Positions 8,595 through 16,789 of a stretch of 64,000 nucleotides of DNA are shown one piece after another. A model generated the notes under the pieces. The model worked only from the letters and a program-made list of their open reading frames with translations, was not told the origin of the DNA and made no database searches. Position 1 is the stretch's first letter, and every line of letters begins with the position of its first letter. The stretch is from Anaerolineales bacterium. Its GTDB lineage: Bacteria; Chloroflexota; Anaerolineae; Anaerolineales; Villigracilaceae. The position numbers and the translations under genes are program-made. The stretch is taken from the NCBI GenBank assembly GCA_016789305.1, contig JAEURJ010000013.1, positions 620,001-684,000 on the forward strand, in the 5' to 3' direction.

Positions 8595-8880
8595 TTGTGA
8601 ATTCGCAGCCGACGGTGAAGCTTTTAACGGCTGCCTCTTCCTTGCACCATGCTACACGTGCTGGCATTAACAGGTTTTGATTGGGTTTATCGAGCAGGCT
8701 TTCCGGCAATTCGATATGAAGGGTTAGATCCCTGCCTATCTCCACTGCGTGTTCGCCCACCACCATCACACCCGAGAGATTGATGTTGCCCACATAACCA
8801 AGCAGGGCATGGGAGATAAAATCGTATACAGGTGTAAATGCCATCAGTTTCTTGCGGCTGTCTTTTCTTTGGTCGCTCAT
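8527..8880 (-). CDS. PilZ domain protein
   Basis: The 117-residue protein consists of one PilZ domain. The N-terminal MSDQRKDSRKKL carries the R-x3-R c-di-GMP motif. The second motif (D/N-x-S-x2-G) reads NLSGVM, so its last Gly is missing and c-di-GMP binding may be weak or lost. It sits between the YbaK-type gene (25-base gap) and the cyclophilin gene, in one transcription unit. Its partner is unknown. Confidence 0.8.
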   Translation of the reverse strand: MSDQRKDSRKKLMAFTPVYDFISHALLGYVGNINLSGVMVVGEHAVEIGRDLTLHIELPESLLDKPNQNLLMPARVAWCKEEAAVKSFTVGCEFTNVTAEQQETIEAILERYHFKYE

Positions 8881-8905
8881 GAGATTCTCCTTTCGGCCAA
8901 TTAAA

Positions 8906-9406
8906 TTAGTCGGTTGATTCTTCTTGAACGGGTTTTTCCCTGTCTGTCAAATTTACCACGATGGCGTGGCTGGCACGCACCAAATTTTCAGGCGTGATCA
9001 TGATCTCCTCGCCCCATTGACCGGCTCCTGTGCCGAGGATGGGTTCATTGAGCAGGCTGGCTTCGAGGAAGGACCTGAAATTGGCTAGCTGCCAGCCAAA
9101 GGCTGGGATCGACCCGATAATATATCCCGTCGTTTCCTTTACCACTTCCGGCGCGGCCATTTGAATGTTACGTGAGCCGATGGCCTTTTTTAAATTTCCA
9201 GAGATGGCATTCTGATCGCCGCCCAGCATCACCAGCACACGTTCGCCGCTGTCCACTTGAAAGATGAGGGTCTTCACTGCCTGTCGTTCTGCAAACCCCA
9301 GCACTTTGGCCACGTTGGCAGCGCCTTTTTCTGTTTCGGGTGAAAAACTTTGCGCCTCGTATGGAATGTTATGTTGGTCGAGATAAAGATGTGATGGAAG
9401 TTTCAT
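8906..9406 (-). CDS. YbaK/EbsC family aminoacyl-tRNA deacylase
   Basis: The 166-residue protein fits the YbaK/ProX family, which removes wrongly attached amino acids (for example Cys- or Ala-tRNA-Pro) from tRNA. The family pattern can be followed from LDQHNIPYEAQSFSPETEKGA through AVKTLIFQVDSGERVLVMLGGD (conserved Lys of the active site) to GYIIGSIPAFG. Twelve bases separate it from the metalloprotease stop upstream, so it belongs to the same operon. The exact tRNA specificity is not readable. Confidence 0.88.
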   Translation of the reverse strand: MKLPSHLYLDQHNIPYEAQSFSPETEKGAANVAKVLGFAERQAVKTLIFQVDSGERVLVMLGGDQNAISGNLKKAIGSRNIQMAAPEVVKETTGYIIGSIPAFGWQLANFRSFLEASLLNEPILGTGAGQWGEEIMITPENLVRASHAIVVNLTDREKPVQEESTD

Positions 9407-9418
9407 GGGTCGCTGTCC

Positions 9419-10648
9419 TTATTTAGTATAGGCCGGCAAATAGACTGTTTTCAGCCAATCCTTCCAGCCTGCCTCGAATTCTTTTTGCGAGATGTTATAG
9501 GTGTTTCTCAAAGCCGTATCCAGGTTGCCGTTTGAATCGTTATAAGCCTTTGCCAGCCTCCAAAAACCGTCGAGGCCGCCTCTTACATTTACAATGTAAG
9601 CCACCACGGCTTCCGCCTCTGCGTAGGCGAGCGAAACGCCTGTATCGAGTGAGTAAATATTTGCGAGATCCTGTTTGGAACCCGTTTCGTCCACAAGCGG
9701 AATCATTTCATCGTTTTCGAAAGCATCCACCAAATCATAAGCGCGGTCAATGCCATCCACGTATTCGGCCAGTCCTTCCACGATCCAATCAGCCATGCTG
9801 CCTTCGTTGCCGAAGGAGCGCTGGTGAGCCATGTGAGTGTACTCGTGCGTCAGCACATTTTCTAGATCAATCTCCCAACCGAATTCATTGTAATACCAGC
9901 CGAAGAGATAGGAGTTGGGTGCATAGATCACCATGCGGTCTCCCACACCGTTAAGCGCTCCATTGAAGCGATAATACGCCACCACGTTGGGGTCGTCGTG
10001 TGGGTACAGACCGTAGGTGGGGATGATCTCCACTTCAATCCTTTCATCGGGCGCTTTGCCGAGTTTTGCTTTCACGCGGTCGCGCGCGTTTTGCATCAAG
10101 CTCTCCACTTGTGCATTCACTTCGTCGGCCCAGGGATACGTCCTGAACGTAAAGTACTCGGTATTTCTCACCATTACTTGACCGGTCTGTTCGACAGTGG
10201 GTTCAGTCAAGACCCAGGTACCGTCCTGCAGGTCACGGAAGACCCAATCCACTGCGGCAACTTCGTCATAGATGATGTGTGCCTGCACGAGGTTGTACTC
10301 CCGTTGGATAATGTAATCGACAAGGTAGGTGTCCTCGGTCCTGTTTCCGTCGTACCCCTCCTGCTCGGTGCGAAAGCGGGTCTTGATGAATCGATTGAAG
10401 GGTTTATTGTCCGGGTCGATTACGGTGGCGAGCAGTTCTATATCATTTTCTGCATATGCATTTGCATAAATATTAAGTGATTTTTGAATGCCTTTGATGA
10501 TTTCCGCTTCGGTAAGGTGTGCGGCGGTGGGGGAAGGCGGCAGTGTTGTGGCCGTGGCAGGTATGGCTGTAGGTGCACTGGTCAAGGTGGCGCATGCCAG
10601 AGTGACCGCGCCAAGCAAGATGAGGAATTGGGTGATGGAGCGTTTCAT
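9419..10648 (-). CDS. Lipoprotein zinc metallopeptidase (peptidase MA family)
   Basis: The 409-residue protein starts MKRSITQFLILLGAVTLACATL, a signal peptide ending in a lipobox (L-A-C), followed by a Thr/Pro-rich linker. Near residue 268 the gluzincin zinc site HEYTH appears (VLTHEYTHMAHQ), with the third ligand in WIVEGLAEYVDG about 25 residues later. It is therefore probably an active, surface-anchored metallopeptidase. The start at 10648 overlaps the stop of the transporter gene as ATGA, which indicates coupled translation. A longer in-frame reading to 10714 would add unrelated residues in front of the signal peptide. Confidence 0.85.
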   Translation of the reverse strand: MKRSITQFLILLGAVTLACATLTSAPTAIPATATTLPPSPTAAHLTEAEIIKGIQKSLNIYANAYAENDIELLATVIDPDNKPFNRFIKTRFRTEQEGYDGNRTEDTYLVDYIIQREYNLVQAHIIYDEVAAVDWVFRDLQDGTWVLTEPTVEQTGQVMVRNTEYFTFRTYPWADEVNAQVESLMQNARDRVKAKLGKAPDERIEVEIIPTYGLYPHDDPNVVAYYRFNGALNGVGDRMVIYAPNSYLFGWYYNEFGWEIDLENVLTHEYTHMAHQRSFGNEGSMADWIVEGLAEYVDGIDRAYDLVDAFENDEMIPLVDETGSKQDLANIYSLDTGVSLAYAEAEAVVAYIVNVRGGLDGFWRLAKAYNDSNGNLDTALRNTYNISQKEFEAGWKDWLKTVYLPAYTK

Positions 10649-11652
10649 GGATGTCCCTTCTGTATGTTTTGACTTGCGAGATAAATTCCGATCAGGATCA
10701 GCAAGCCCCCACAATAGGTTAAGAATGGCGGAGATTCCTGTACGATAAAAAAAGCAAGGATGGCCGATCCGACGGGTTCGCCCAATATATTAATAGAGAC
10801 GAATGTGGCTGGCATGTGCTTCAACGCCCAGTTGAATGTGGAATGCCCGATCAACTGTGGAACCGCCGCAAGCAAAAATATCCACCCATATGTTTTAGGT
10901 TGATATCCAAATGGAGAATTTCCGGAAGCCAGCATGAAAATGATTAGAACGATCGCGGCCATGCCGTACACCAAAAAGATATATGGCACCAGCGACATTC
11001 CCCCGCGAATTTTCCTGCCGATCATCAGGTAGCCCGTCACCGCCCATGCGCCGGCCAGTGCGAGGAAATTTCCCCACATGGCGCGGCCTTGTAAAAAGTT
11101 CTGCATCTCCGGGCAGGAGAGACCGCCATCCCAAACGCACGCATCCGCCAAGCCGACGATGACTCCACCTGCGATGGATATTCCCAACCCTAGCAATGCC
11201 AACTTTGAAAGTCTCTCATTCAAGAAAATGGGGGATAAAAGCGCCACCCAAAGCGGGCCAGTGCTTACGAATACCGCCGAGCTTGCCACGTTGGTGAATT
11301 CCAACGAGGAGATCCACGTGGCAAAATGGACAGCGAGAAAAAAACCCGATAGTCCGCCGAACAGGATCTCGGTCCGTGTGAAGCGCTTGATTTCGTCGCG
11401 ATATTTTGTCAACGCATAGGGTGCAAGCAGCGATGTTGCAAAAGTCAAACGCAGTGCAGCGATCACGATGGAGGGCACGCCGTTTGCCAGTGCAAAGCGA
11501 ATGAAAATACTAGCGGTGGAGATTGCGAGGATGGCGATGAAGATCGCCGCTGGAAGAACGATGCGTGTTCGGTCAGTATTTCCCATTTTGGCAAGTATAT
11601 TCCAGAACTCCGCAATTTTGTCCTTCAGGTTGGCCGCCTGACTCTTTGGCAA
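10645..11652 (-). CDS. EamA/DMT family transporter
   Basis: The 335-residue protein has ten hydrophobic segments in two EamA repeats. The first repeat starts at IFIAILAISTASIFIRFAL and the second around ALAGAWAVTGYLMIGRK. The hallmark end LKHMPATFVSINILGEPVGSAILAFFI is clear. Members export amino acids, nucleobases or other small metabolites; the substrate is unknown. The start could also be the ATG at 11586 (MGNTDRTRI), since the first 22 residues are hydrophilic. It is divergent from sodA and heads a run of five or six minus-strand genes. Confidence 0.88.
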   Translation of the reverse strand: MPKSQAANLKDKIAEFWNILAKMGNTDRTRIVLPAAIFIAILAISTASIFIRFALANGVPSIVIAALRLTFATSLLAPYALTKYRDEIKRFTRTEILFGGLSGFFLAVHFATWISSLEFTNVASSAVFVSTGPLWVALLSPIFLNERLSKLALLGLGISIAGGVIVGLADACVWDGGLSCPEMQNFLQGRAMWGNFLALAGAWAVTGYLMIGRKIRGGMSLVPYIFLVYGMAAIVLIIFMLASGNSPFGYQPKTYGWIFLLAAVPQLIGHSTFNWALKHMPATFVSINILGEPVGSAILAFFIVQESPPFLTYCGGLLILIGIYLASQNIQKGHP

Positions 11653-11686
11653 ATGTAAACGTATTGTCAGAGTTTTGATTTTTGTC

Positions 11687-11715
11687 TTGACATTGCCCCC
11701 GCGGGGGAATACAAT
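11687..11715 (+). promoter_or_regulatory. Superoxide dismutase promoter with a GC palindrome in its spacer
   Basis: TTGACA (11687-11692), a 17-base spacer and TACAAT (11710-11715) form a near-consensus housekeeping promoter. The spacer contains the perfect 12-base palindrome CCCCCGCGGGGG (11696-11707). This is a likely regulator binding site, for example for a redox or metal sensor; that role is inferred. Confidence 0.75.
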
Positions 11716-11761
11716 TTTATTAAGTTATTTCTAAAATATTAACCACCTCAAGGAGACTCCA

Positions 11762-12367
11762 ATGGCTTTTGAATTACCGAAACTGGCTTATGCATATGAC
11801 GCGCTTGAACCTCATATCGACGCGCGCACGATGGAAATCCATCATACCAAGCACCACAATACCTATGTCACGAACCTCAACGGTGCCGTGGAAAAAACCC
11901 CCGAACTCGCGGGAAAATCCCTCGAAGCCCTGCTCGGGGATTTGAATGCCGTGCCAGAAGGCGTACGTGGTGTGGTTCGCAATCACGGCGGCGGCACCTA
12001 CAATCACAACCTGTTCTGGGAGATCATGGGACCTAACGCCGGCGGCGCGCCAAAGGGCGACCTTGCCAAGGCAATCGATGCCTCCTTTACTTCATTTGAC
12101 AATTTCAAGGCGGAGTTCACCACCGCTGCCACAACCCGCTTCGGCTCCGGCTGGGCCTGGCTCGTCAAAAAGGGCAGTGGTCTCGCTGTGGTTTCCAGTG
12201 CCAATCAGGACAGCCCGCTTTCCGACGGCCTCACCCCGATCCTCGGAATCGATGTCTGGGAACATGCCTATTACCTCAATTATCAAAACCGCAGGCCCGA
12301 TTACATCACCGCCTTTTGGAATGTGATCAACTGGGATGCGGTTGCGGCAAAGTTCTCGGCCAAGTAA
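11762..12367 (+). CDS. sod: Superoxide dismutase, Fe/Mn type
   Basis: The 201-residue protein belongs to the Fe/Mn superoxide dismutase family, which turns superoxide into oxygen and peroxide. Metal ligands are visible: His in [13 protein letters not shown], His in [14 protein letters not shown], and Asp and His in [15 protein letters not shown]. The family signature D-x-W-E-H-x-[FY]-Y is intact. The metal cannot be assigned with certainty. An AAGGAG site precedes the ATG, and the gene has its own promoter and terminator, so it is monocistronic. It fits an anaerobe or facultative organism exposed to oxygen. Confidence 0.96.
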   Translation: MAFELPKLAYAYDALEPHIDARTMEIHHTKHHNTYVTNLNGAVEKTPELAGKSLEALLGDLNAVPEGVRGVVRNHGGGTYNHNLFWEIMGPNAGGAPKGDLAKAIDASFTSFDNFKAEFTTAATTRFGSGWAWLVKKGSGLAVVSSANQDSPLSDGLTPILGIDVWEHAYYLNYQNRRPDYITAFWNVINWDAVAAKFSAK

Positions 12368-12407
12368 AAAAAATAACCCGCAGCACAGGCTGCGGGTTAT
12401 TTTTTTA
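12368..12407 (+). terminator. Terminator after superoxide dismutase
   Basis: AATAACCCGCAGC pairs with GCTGCGGGTTATT around ACAG. Flanking A and T runs extend the stem to about 17 pairs. Confidence 0.9.
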
Positions 12408-12414
12408 ATCACCC

Positions 12415-12442
12415 TTGTCACAAAAATAAACGAAGATATAAT
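12415..12442 (+). promoter_or_regulatory. Ferredoxin promoter
   Basis: TTGTCA (12415-12420), 16 bases, TATAAT (12437-12442). The ferredoxin ATG follows at 12487 behind an AAAGGAG site. Confidence 0.7.
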
Positions 12443-12486
12443 ATAAATATTAACATCGCTCATATTTCACAAAGGAGTGTTTTCCC

Positions 12487-12900
12487 ATGACACACATTAT
12501 TACCAGTTTATGCGTTCGCGATCGCGGTTGTATCGAAGTTTGCCCAGTGGAATGTATGGTTCCAGGCCAACCTGTTGGCGAATGGCCGTGGATCTACATC
12601 GATCCCGATACCTGTATTGATTGCGGCGCATGCGTTCCTGAATGCCCATTTGCCGCCATTTATCCTGAAGATGAAGTCCCTGCGGCCTACACAGCCAAGG
12701 GTGGTGAATATATTAGCAAGGTCGGCCTGACCGGTCATTTCGAAGGAACCAATCATCACGGCAAGGCAATCAGCCTTGAAACCACCAAGCAGCTCGCCGC
12801 CGGTGAAGTTGTGGACCTCACTCCTGATATCAAACCCAATTACGATTTCTTCAAGGGCGGCCCTGGCTACTCCGCGAAGGATAGCGATCAGGGTATCTAA
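12487..12900 (+). CDS. Two-cluster (7Fe/8Fe type) ferredoxin
   Basis: The 137-residue protein has two Fe-S motifs at the N-terminus: C9-x5-C15-x3-C19-x3-C23, then C43-x2-C46-x2-C49-x3-C53-P (CIDCGACVPECP). The widened first motif resembles 7Fe ferredoxins of the FdxA type ([3Fe-4S] plus [4Fe-4S]), but the extra Cys could hold a full [4Fe-4S]. About 80 residues follow without further Cys. It is a soluble electron carrier, transcribed alone between its own promoter and a terminator. Its partners are not evident from the neighbours. Confidence 0.93.
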   Translation: MTHIITSLCVRDRGCIEVCPVECMVPGQPVGEWPWIYIDPDTCIDCGACVPECPFAAIYPEDEVPAAYTAKGGEYISKVGLTGHFEGTNHHGKAISLETTKQLAAGEVVDLTPDIKPNYDFFKGGPGYSAKDSDQGI

Positions 12901-12914
12901 AAATTTTTAGAATC

Positions 12915-12944
12915 AAAAACGCCGTGCTTTTGCACGGCGTTTTT
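12915..12944 (+). terminator. Bidirectional terminator between ferredoxin and the SEDS-PBP gene
   Basis: AAAAACGCCGTGC (12915-12927) pairs with GCACGGCGTTTTT (12932-12944). It serves two convergent genes. Confidence 0.88.
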
Positions 12945-12958
12945 ATTTAACTGAATGA

Positions 12959-15376
12959 CTATTTCGTGATCGAACCCAACAATTGATCGCGTATTGATTC
13001 GGCCAGAAACGTATTGTCTTCTTCCAATGTAACGACAAGAACCAGAGGTGTGCCGCCCCAATCTTGCACAGTTCCGGCGATTAACCAGGTGATGATCAGC
13101 TCATTGGCGCTTGCCTGCCCGGTATGACTCCAATAGGGCTTGTCCTGCACGATGAAGGCAACTGCCGCCTCATCCGCCGCCCTGGCTTGCAGCACTTCAT
13201 TTGGTTGACCTTCCGCTGGAAGCACCACCCATCCCTGCTCTGGTGTATCCACTGCCATCGATATTCGCGGCGCTGGAATGATGCCATGATTGCTCAAAGT
13301 GGAAGCGGCCAGCAACGCTTGCAAAGGGCTGATTCGCAAATCTTTGGGAGATGTGTTTAGGTCCGCCTGCGAGATCGGAATATTGAGTTGAGGCGCGCGA
13401 TACAACATCAGCGATGAATAAAGCTTCTTCAATTGATTATCTGACAGAGTTTCTTCTTTATATTGGGCACGGATCAAGGGTAGAAGACTAGTGCCGATCG
13501 GGTACAGTCCCTGTGTGGCGCGATTTAGCAATGGGGCAGCCTCATTAGATGAAAGGGCATCACCCTCTTCATCCAATTTATTCGGGTCGTAGGTTGGGTG
13601 TGAAGCCATCGCCAGAATTTCGCCGGTCTCGGCGTTCATCAAGATCAGAGCGCCCGTATGCCCGCCAAGAAGCTGGTCGGCTTTTGTTTGCAATCCAAAG
13701 TCGATACTTAATCGCACATCCAGGCCTGGCGGGGGGGTTCCGTACAATAAATGGTCCCACCAAATTAGGCTGGACGGATTACCTTTGATTCCTCGCAGGT
13801 AGTCATCCAAGGTGGCTTCCAGTCCGGCTTGTCCAAAAATAGGGTGGGTATACCCAAGAATGGGGGCGAGCTCCGGATACAAATAGACTCGCTCGTACGA
13901 ACCGCTCTCTCCTTCGGTTACAACGAAAGGCTTGTTGTTCCTGTCCAGTAAGTTGCCGCGTGGAACATATCGATCTGCGATGGCGCGCCGTGCATTGTCT
14001 GTTCGGCTCAGCAAATCCGGTCCGCGATAGAGAGCCCACCATCCTGCCGAAAACGCACAGGCAAACAGCCCCAGGGCAAGCATCCCTGTTAGTGTCGAAT
14101 AGGGTTTGTAATTGGAGAGTGCCGCTGGTTCGTTATCCTCTGGAACGCTGATAATGAGCAAGATGGTGATCGCGACAAAAGATGTTAAAAGCGATGAACC
14201 TCCATAGGAGACAAATGGCAGGGTGACCCCTGTTAGCGGCATTACCCGGATATTTCCGCCAATGATCAGCAGGCTTTGTATCCCAAGATAGGACACAATT
14301 CCAGCTGCGAGAAACCTTCGAAATCGATCTGGGGCCTTCAATGCAGTCATCATGCCGCGGGAAAGAATCACCCAAATAGTGGCGAGCAGGCCCAGGGTCC
14401 CGATCAGACCGGTTTCTTCTGCAATTGCTGCGAAGATAAAATCCGAGATAGCGACTGGCACCAGTGTGGGATTCCCCATGCCGGGGCCGCGTCCAATGAA
14501 GCCGCCGCTTGCCACGGCCAAAATGGATTGGACAATTTGATAGGAATTCCCGGAAGGGTCCGCCCAGGGGTTAAGCCATGCGTTGATGCGCACATTGATC
14601 ACACCAATGAAAAAATATCCGACCAGTAACGCCGCAAGGAGTGCAAGCCCGGAAGCGAATAGAACCCGTTTTTTTTCAGTTGAAATGAACAGAATAGTTG
14701 TGTAAATGAGGATGAAGATGGAAGCTGTTCCGAGATCACGCTGAACGAATAACAGTAAGAGCGCCAGGCCAGTCAGCAGGATGGTGGGCACAAGAAGTGG
14801 AAGTGAATTCAATCGAATGATGGGACGATCTGCAAGATAGGCTGCAAGGTAAATTACCAGCAATAATTTCAACGGTTCGGATGGTTGAAAATAAACACCG
14901 CAACACCCCAGCCATAAACGCGGTCCTATTCCCTGTGGGTTTGTACCAAACACAACGGTGAGCGCCGTCAGGACGAGCCCGCTTGCAAGAAGGATATATT
15001 TATAACGGCGAATGATTGGCAGATATCTATGCAGGCGTATCAATAACAGGATGATGAGTGTGCTGATTACAAGCCAAATGCCCTGTTTGAAGCCGAAATT
15101 TTCGTCCAACCGCCAAATCGTTAAGAGGCCCCATCCGGTAAGAAAAGCGGCGGCGGGAAATAAAAAGGGATCACGATCCTGCAGATACCTTGCACTCGCC
15201 TTGTGGATTATGTAAGTACAGGCCAGCCAGGCAAGATAACCAAGCCAATGCTGGAATTTGTAATCCACATCCCATGTTCTTTCACGAACAGCAGGTGAAA
15301 GAGTGAGAATTGTGGAATATATTAGAAGGAATAGTGCCGCCCAGCGTAATAGACGGGTTTGCATATTGTCTGTCAT
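12959..15376 (-). CDS. RodA/FtsW-type SEDS glycosyltransferase fused to a degenerate PBP transpeptidase domain
   Basis: The 805-residue protein has two parts. Residues about 1-425 are a multi-pass SEDS peptidoglycan polymerase. The conserved loop WADPSGNSYQIVQS carries the catalytic Asp (D273), and SDFIFAAIAEETGLIG is typical. Residues about 440-805 resemble a class B penicillin-binding protein: PRGNLLDRNNKPFV and GQAGLEATLDDYLRG match the pedestal. The transpeptidase motifs are broken. The S-x-x-K block (usually YPPGSTFKP) reads YPIGTSLLP around residue 630, and K-T-G reads SHTGQA with His 751. So the polymerase looks active and the transpeptidase does not; the second part may act only as a tethered activator. 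It lies downstream of the two FHA genes. Confidence 0.9.
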   Translation of the reverse strand: MTDNMQTRLLRWAALFLLIYSTILTLSPAVRERTWDVDYKFQHWLGYLAWLACTYIIHKASARYLQDRDPFLFPAAAFLTGWGLLTIWRLDENFGFKQGIWLVISTLIILLLIRLHRYLPIIRRYKYILLASGLVLTALTVVFGTNPQGIGPRLWLGCCGVYFQPSEPLKLLLVIYLAAYLADRPIIRLNSLPLLVPTILLTGLALLLLFVQRDLGTASIFILIYTTILFISTEKKRVLFASGLALLAALLVGYFFIGVINVRINAWLNPWADPSGNSYQIVQSILAVASGGFIGRGPGMGNPTLVPVAISDFIFAAIAEETGLIGTLGLLATIWVILSRGMMTALKAPDRFRRFLAAGIVSYLGIQSLLIIGGNIRVMPLTGVTLPFVSYGGSSLLTSFVAITILLIISVPEDNEPAALSNYKPYSTLTGMLALGLFACAFSAGWWALYRGPDLLSRTDNARRAIADRYVPRGNLLDRNNKPFVVTEGESGSYERVYLYPELAPILGYTHPIFGQAGLEATLDDYLRGIKGNPSSLIWWDHLLYGTPPPGLDVRLSIDFGLQTKADQLLGGHTGALILMNAETGEILAMASHPTYDPNKLDEEGDALSSNEAAPLLNRATQGLYPIGTSLLPLIRAQYKEETLSDNQLKKLYSSLMLYRAPQLNIPISQADLNTSPKDLRISPLQALLAASTLSNHGIIPAPRISMAVDTPEQGWVVLPAEGQPNEVLQARAADEAAVAFIVQDKPYWSHTGQASANELIITWLIAGTVQDWGGTPLVLVVTLEEDNTFLAESIRDQLLGSITK

Positions 15377-15425
15377 GCAAGTAATCTTACATCAATTCTG
15401 ATTTTAAGTTTTTTTGGGATGGTAT

Positions 15426-15902
15426 TTATTGATTGTCTTTTTCGAGCTTGATGGTCGGTGAAACAAAAACGTCCACTGAAATATTGACAAGCAGTTTGGC
15501 GTTGCCGCACTTTATCTCATCCCCTGATGTGATGACGGTCGGCATGTTGATCATGGTCTGATTAAGAAAGGTCCCGTTTGTGGAGGCCAGATCCTGTACC
15601 CACCATTGACCGTGATGGTAGCTTAACTGGGCGTGCCGTGTCGAGATCGTGTCATCGCCTTTGATCGGAATATCACAGCCAGGGTCACGCCCCATAATGA
15701 TCTCCGGTTGCGAGAAATGCCTTTCCGCTTGGGCCCCGCTGGCAGGTTGGATGGTAATCCCGATGTTTGGAACACGCCTGTTTGCAATGGCGTTTCCTTG
15801 TTTGTTGATGTCGCGCCATAAGAGGTAAAGCGCCCACCCTAAAAAAGAGTAAAGGGCGATTGCCATGGCAATGCGCAACACTAAAACGATGGAACCGCTC
15901 AT
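15426..15902 (-). CDS. Membrane-anchored FHA domain protein (FhaB-like)
   Basis: The 158-residue protein has one N-terminal transmembrane helix (IVLVLRIAMAIALYSFLGWA) and a C-terminal FHA domain. The phosphothreonine-binding landmarks are present: MGRDPGCDI (G-R), STRHAQL (S-x-R-H) and ASTNGTFLN (T-N-G). FHA domains read phospho-Thr on partner proteins. Size and topology match actinobacterial FhaB (FipA), which recruits cell-wall and division proteins. Its start overlaps the end of the FhaA-like gene by four bases (ATGA), and the SEDS-PBP gene follows after 49 bases. Confidence 0.88.
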   Translation of the reverse strand: MSGSIVLVLRIAMAIALYSFLGWALYLLWRDINKQGNAIANRRVPNIGITIQPASGAQAERHFSQPEIIMGRDPGCDIPIKGDDTISTRHAQLSYHHGQWWVQDLASTNGTFLNQTMINMPTVITSGDEIKCGNAKLLVNISVDVFVSPTIKLEKDNQ

Positions 15903-16726
15903 TCTTTTTTGAGGAATTTCGCCGTCGAGCGGGTTTCTTTGTTAAGAGTGGCGGTCGGTCGGTCTGACGTGGCTTTTTGGAGTGGGGCGGTATCTTTCAG
16001 GTCAGGGCGTGGAGGCGGGTTGTCCTGTCCGAAGATCAGGGAAACGCCGGCCAATGAGATCACATCGCCCGGATAGAGCACACTTTGGCTTGTGCGTTGG
16101 CCGTTGACAAAAGTTCCACCTGTTGAGTTTAGATCGAACACTACAAAACGGCCCTTGATGGATCGAAGCTGGGCGTGATTTCGTGAAACCCTTGGGTCGT
16201 CGATAATAAGTTGATTATCAAGCCTGCGCCCGATGTTGATCACCGGTGCGGCCAAAGGAAAAACCTTCACGCCTTCAACGATCAAAAAGGCATTCTCGGG
16301 AATGCTTCCATGATCGTCAGCTGGTTCTGGATTTTGAGGAGTTGCGTTTGTATCTGCCATGGGTTCCGCCCGATGCGATGCAATCACTTGCGCATCATTT
16401 AAGGATAGATTTACATCTGAAGATAAAGTGATGGATGGGGTGGTCGTGAACTTTAGTCCGATTTCATGAGCAACTGAGGTGATCGAATTTAATAGCACCG
16501 TCAGCAGCTTTTTATCCTGCCAGGCAGGTAAAGCCTCTGGGTTAAGTTGAAGTGTGTAGATATTGGGGGCAAATATCGATCCGTCTTCCAGGGTGATCGT
16601 GTTCAGCTGGATTGCACCTGCCAATTTTTGGACGATAACATCGTCCACCTTAACGCCTGGAATAATTCCCGGCAAATCGATCTCTATCAAGGCCTGCAAT
16701 CTTGCTTCAATTTCCTGTAAGTTCAT
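15899..16726 (-). CDS. DUF3662-FHA protein (FhaA-like)
   Basis: The 275-residue protein has an N-terminal region that looks like the DUF3662 domain of actinobacterial FhaA (LEDGSIFAPNIYTLQLNPEA), a Pro-rich linker, and an FHA domain near residues 150-235 with INIGRRLDNQ, VSRNHAQL and NSTGGTFVNG. In mycobacteria FhaA binds phosphorylated partners such as MviN and regulates peptidoglycan synthesis. Here it is the first of three genes in a probable operon with FhaB-like and SEDS-PBP. No Ser/Thr kinase or PP2C phosphatase gene lies nearby. A good minus-strand promoter lies 20 bases upstream of the start. Confidence 0.85.
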   Translation of the reverse strand: MNLQEIEARLQALIEIDLPGIIPGVKVDDVIVQKLAGAIQLNTITLEDGSIFAPNIYTLQLNPEALPAWQDKKLLTVLLNSITSVAHEIGLKFTTTPSITLSSDVNLSLNDAQVIASHRAEPMADTNATPQNPEPADDHGSIPENAFLIVEGVKVFPLAAPVINIGRRLDNQLIIDDPRVSRNHAQLRSIKGRFVVFDLNSTGGTFVNGQRTSQSVLYPGDVISLAGVSLIFGQDNPPPRPDLKDTAPLQKATSDRPTATLNKETRSTAKFLKKE

Positions 16727-16746
16727 TCTTTTGCCGTCAGCGCATT

Positions 16747-16775
16747 ATTATAGAAGGCAAAAGGCTTTTCTGCAA
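16747..16775 (-). promoter_or_regulatory. Promoter of the FHA / SEDS-PBP operon
   Basis: On the minus strand, TTGCAG (16770-16775), 17 bases, then TATAAT (16747-16752). It lies between the stop of the zinc-ribbon gene and the fhaA-like start and would drive the FhaA-like, FhaB-like and SEDS-PBP genes. Confidence 0.65.
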
Positions 16776-16789
16776 GTAGGCAATTGTAC

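Noticed and set aside
9532-9954. Plus-strand frame of 140 codons opposite the metallopeptidase gene
   Set aside because: It is a composition-driven shadow rich in Arg, Pro and Cys; the minus-strand gene has the signal peptide and HEYTH motif.
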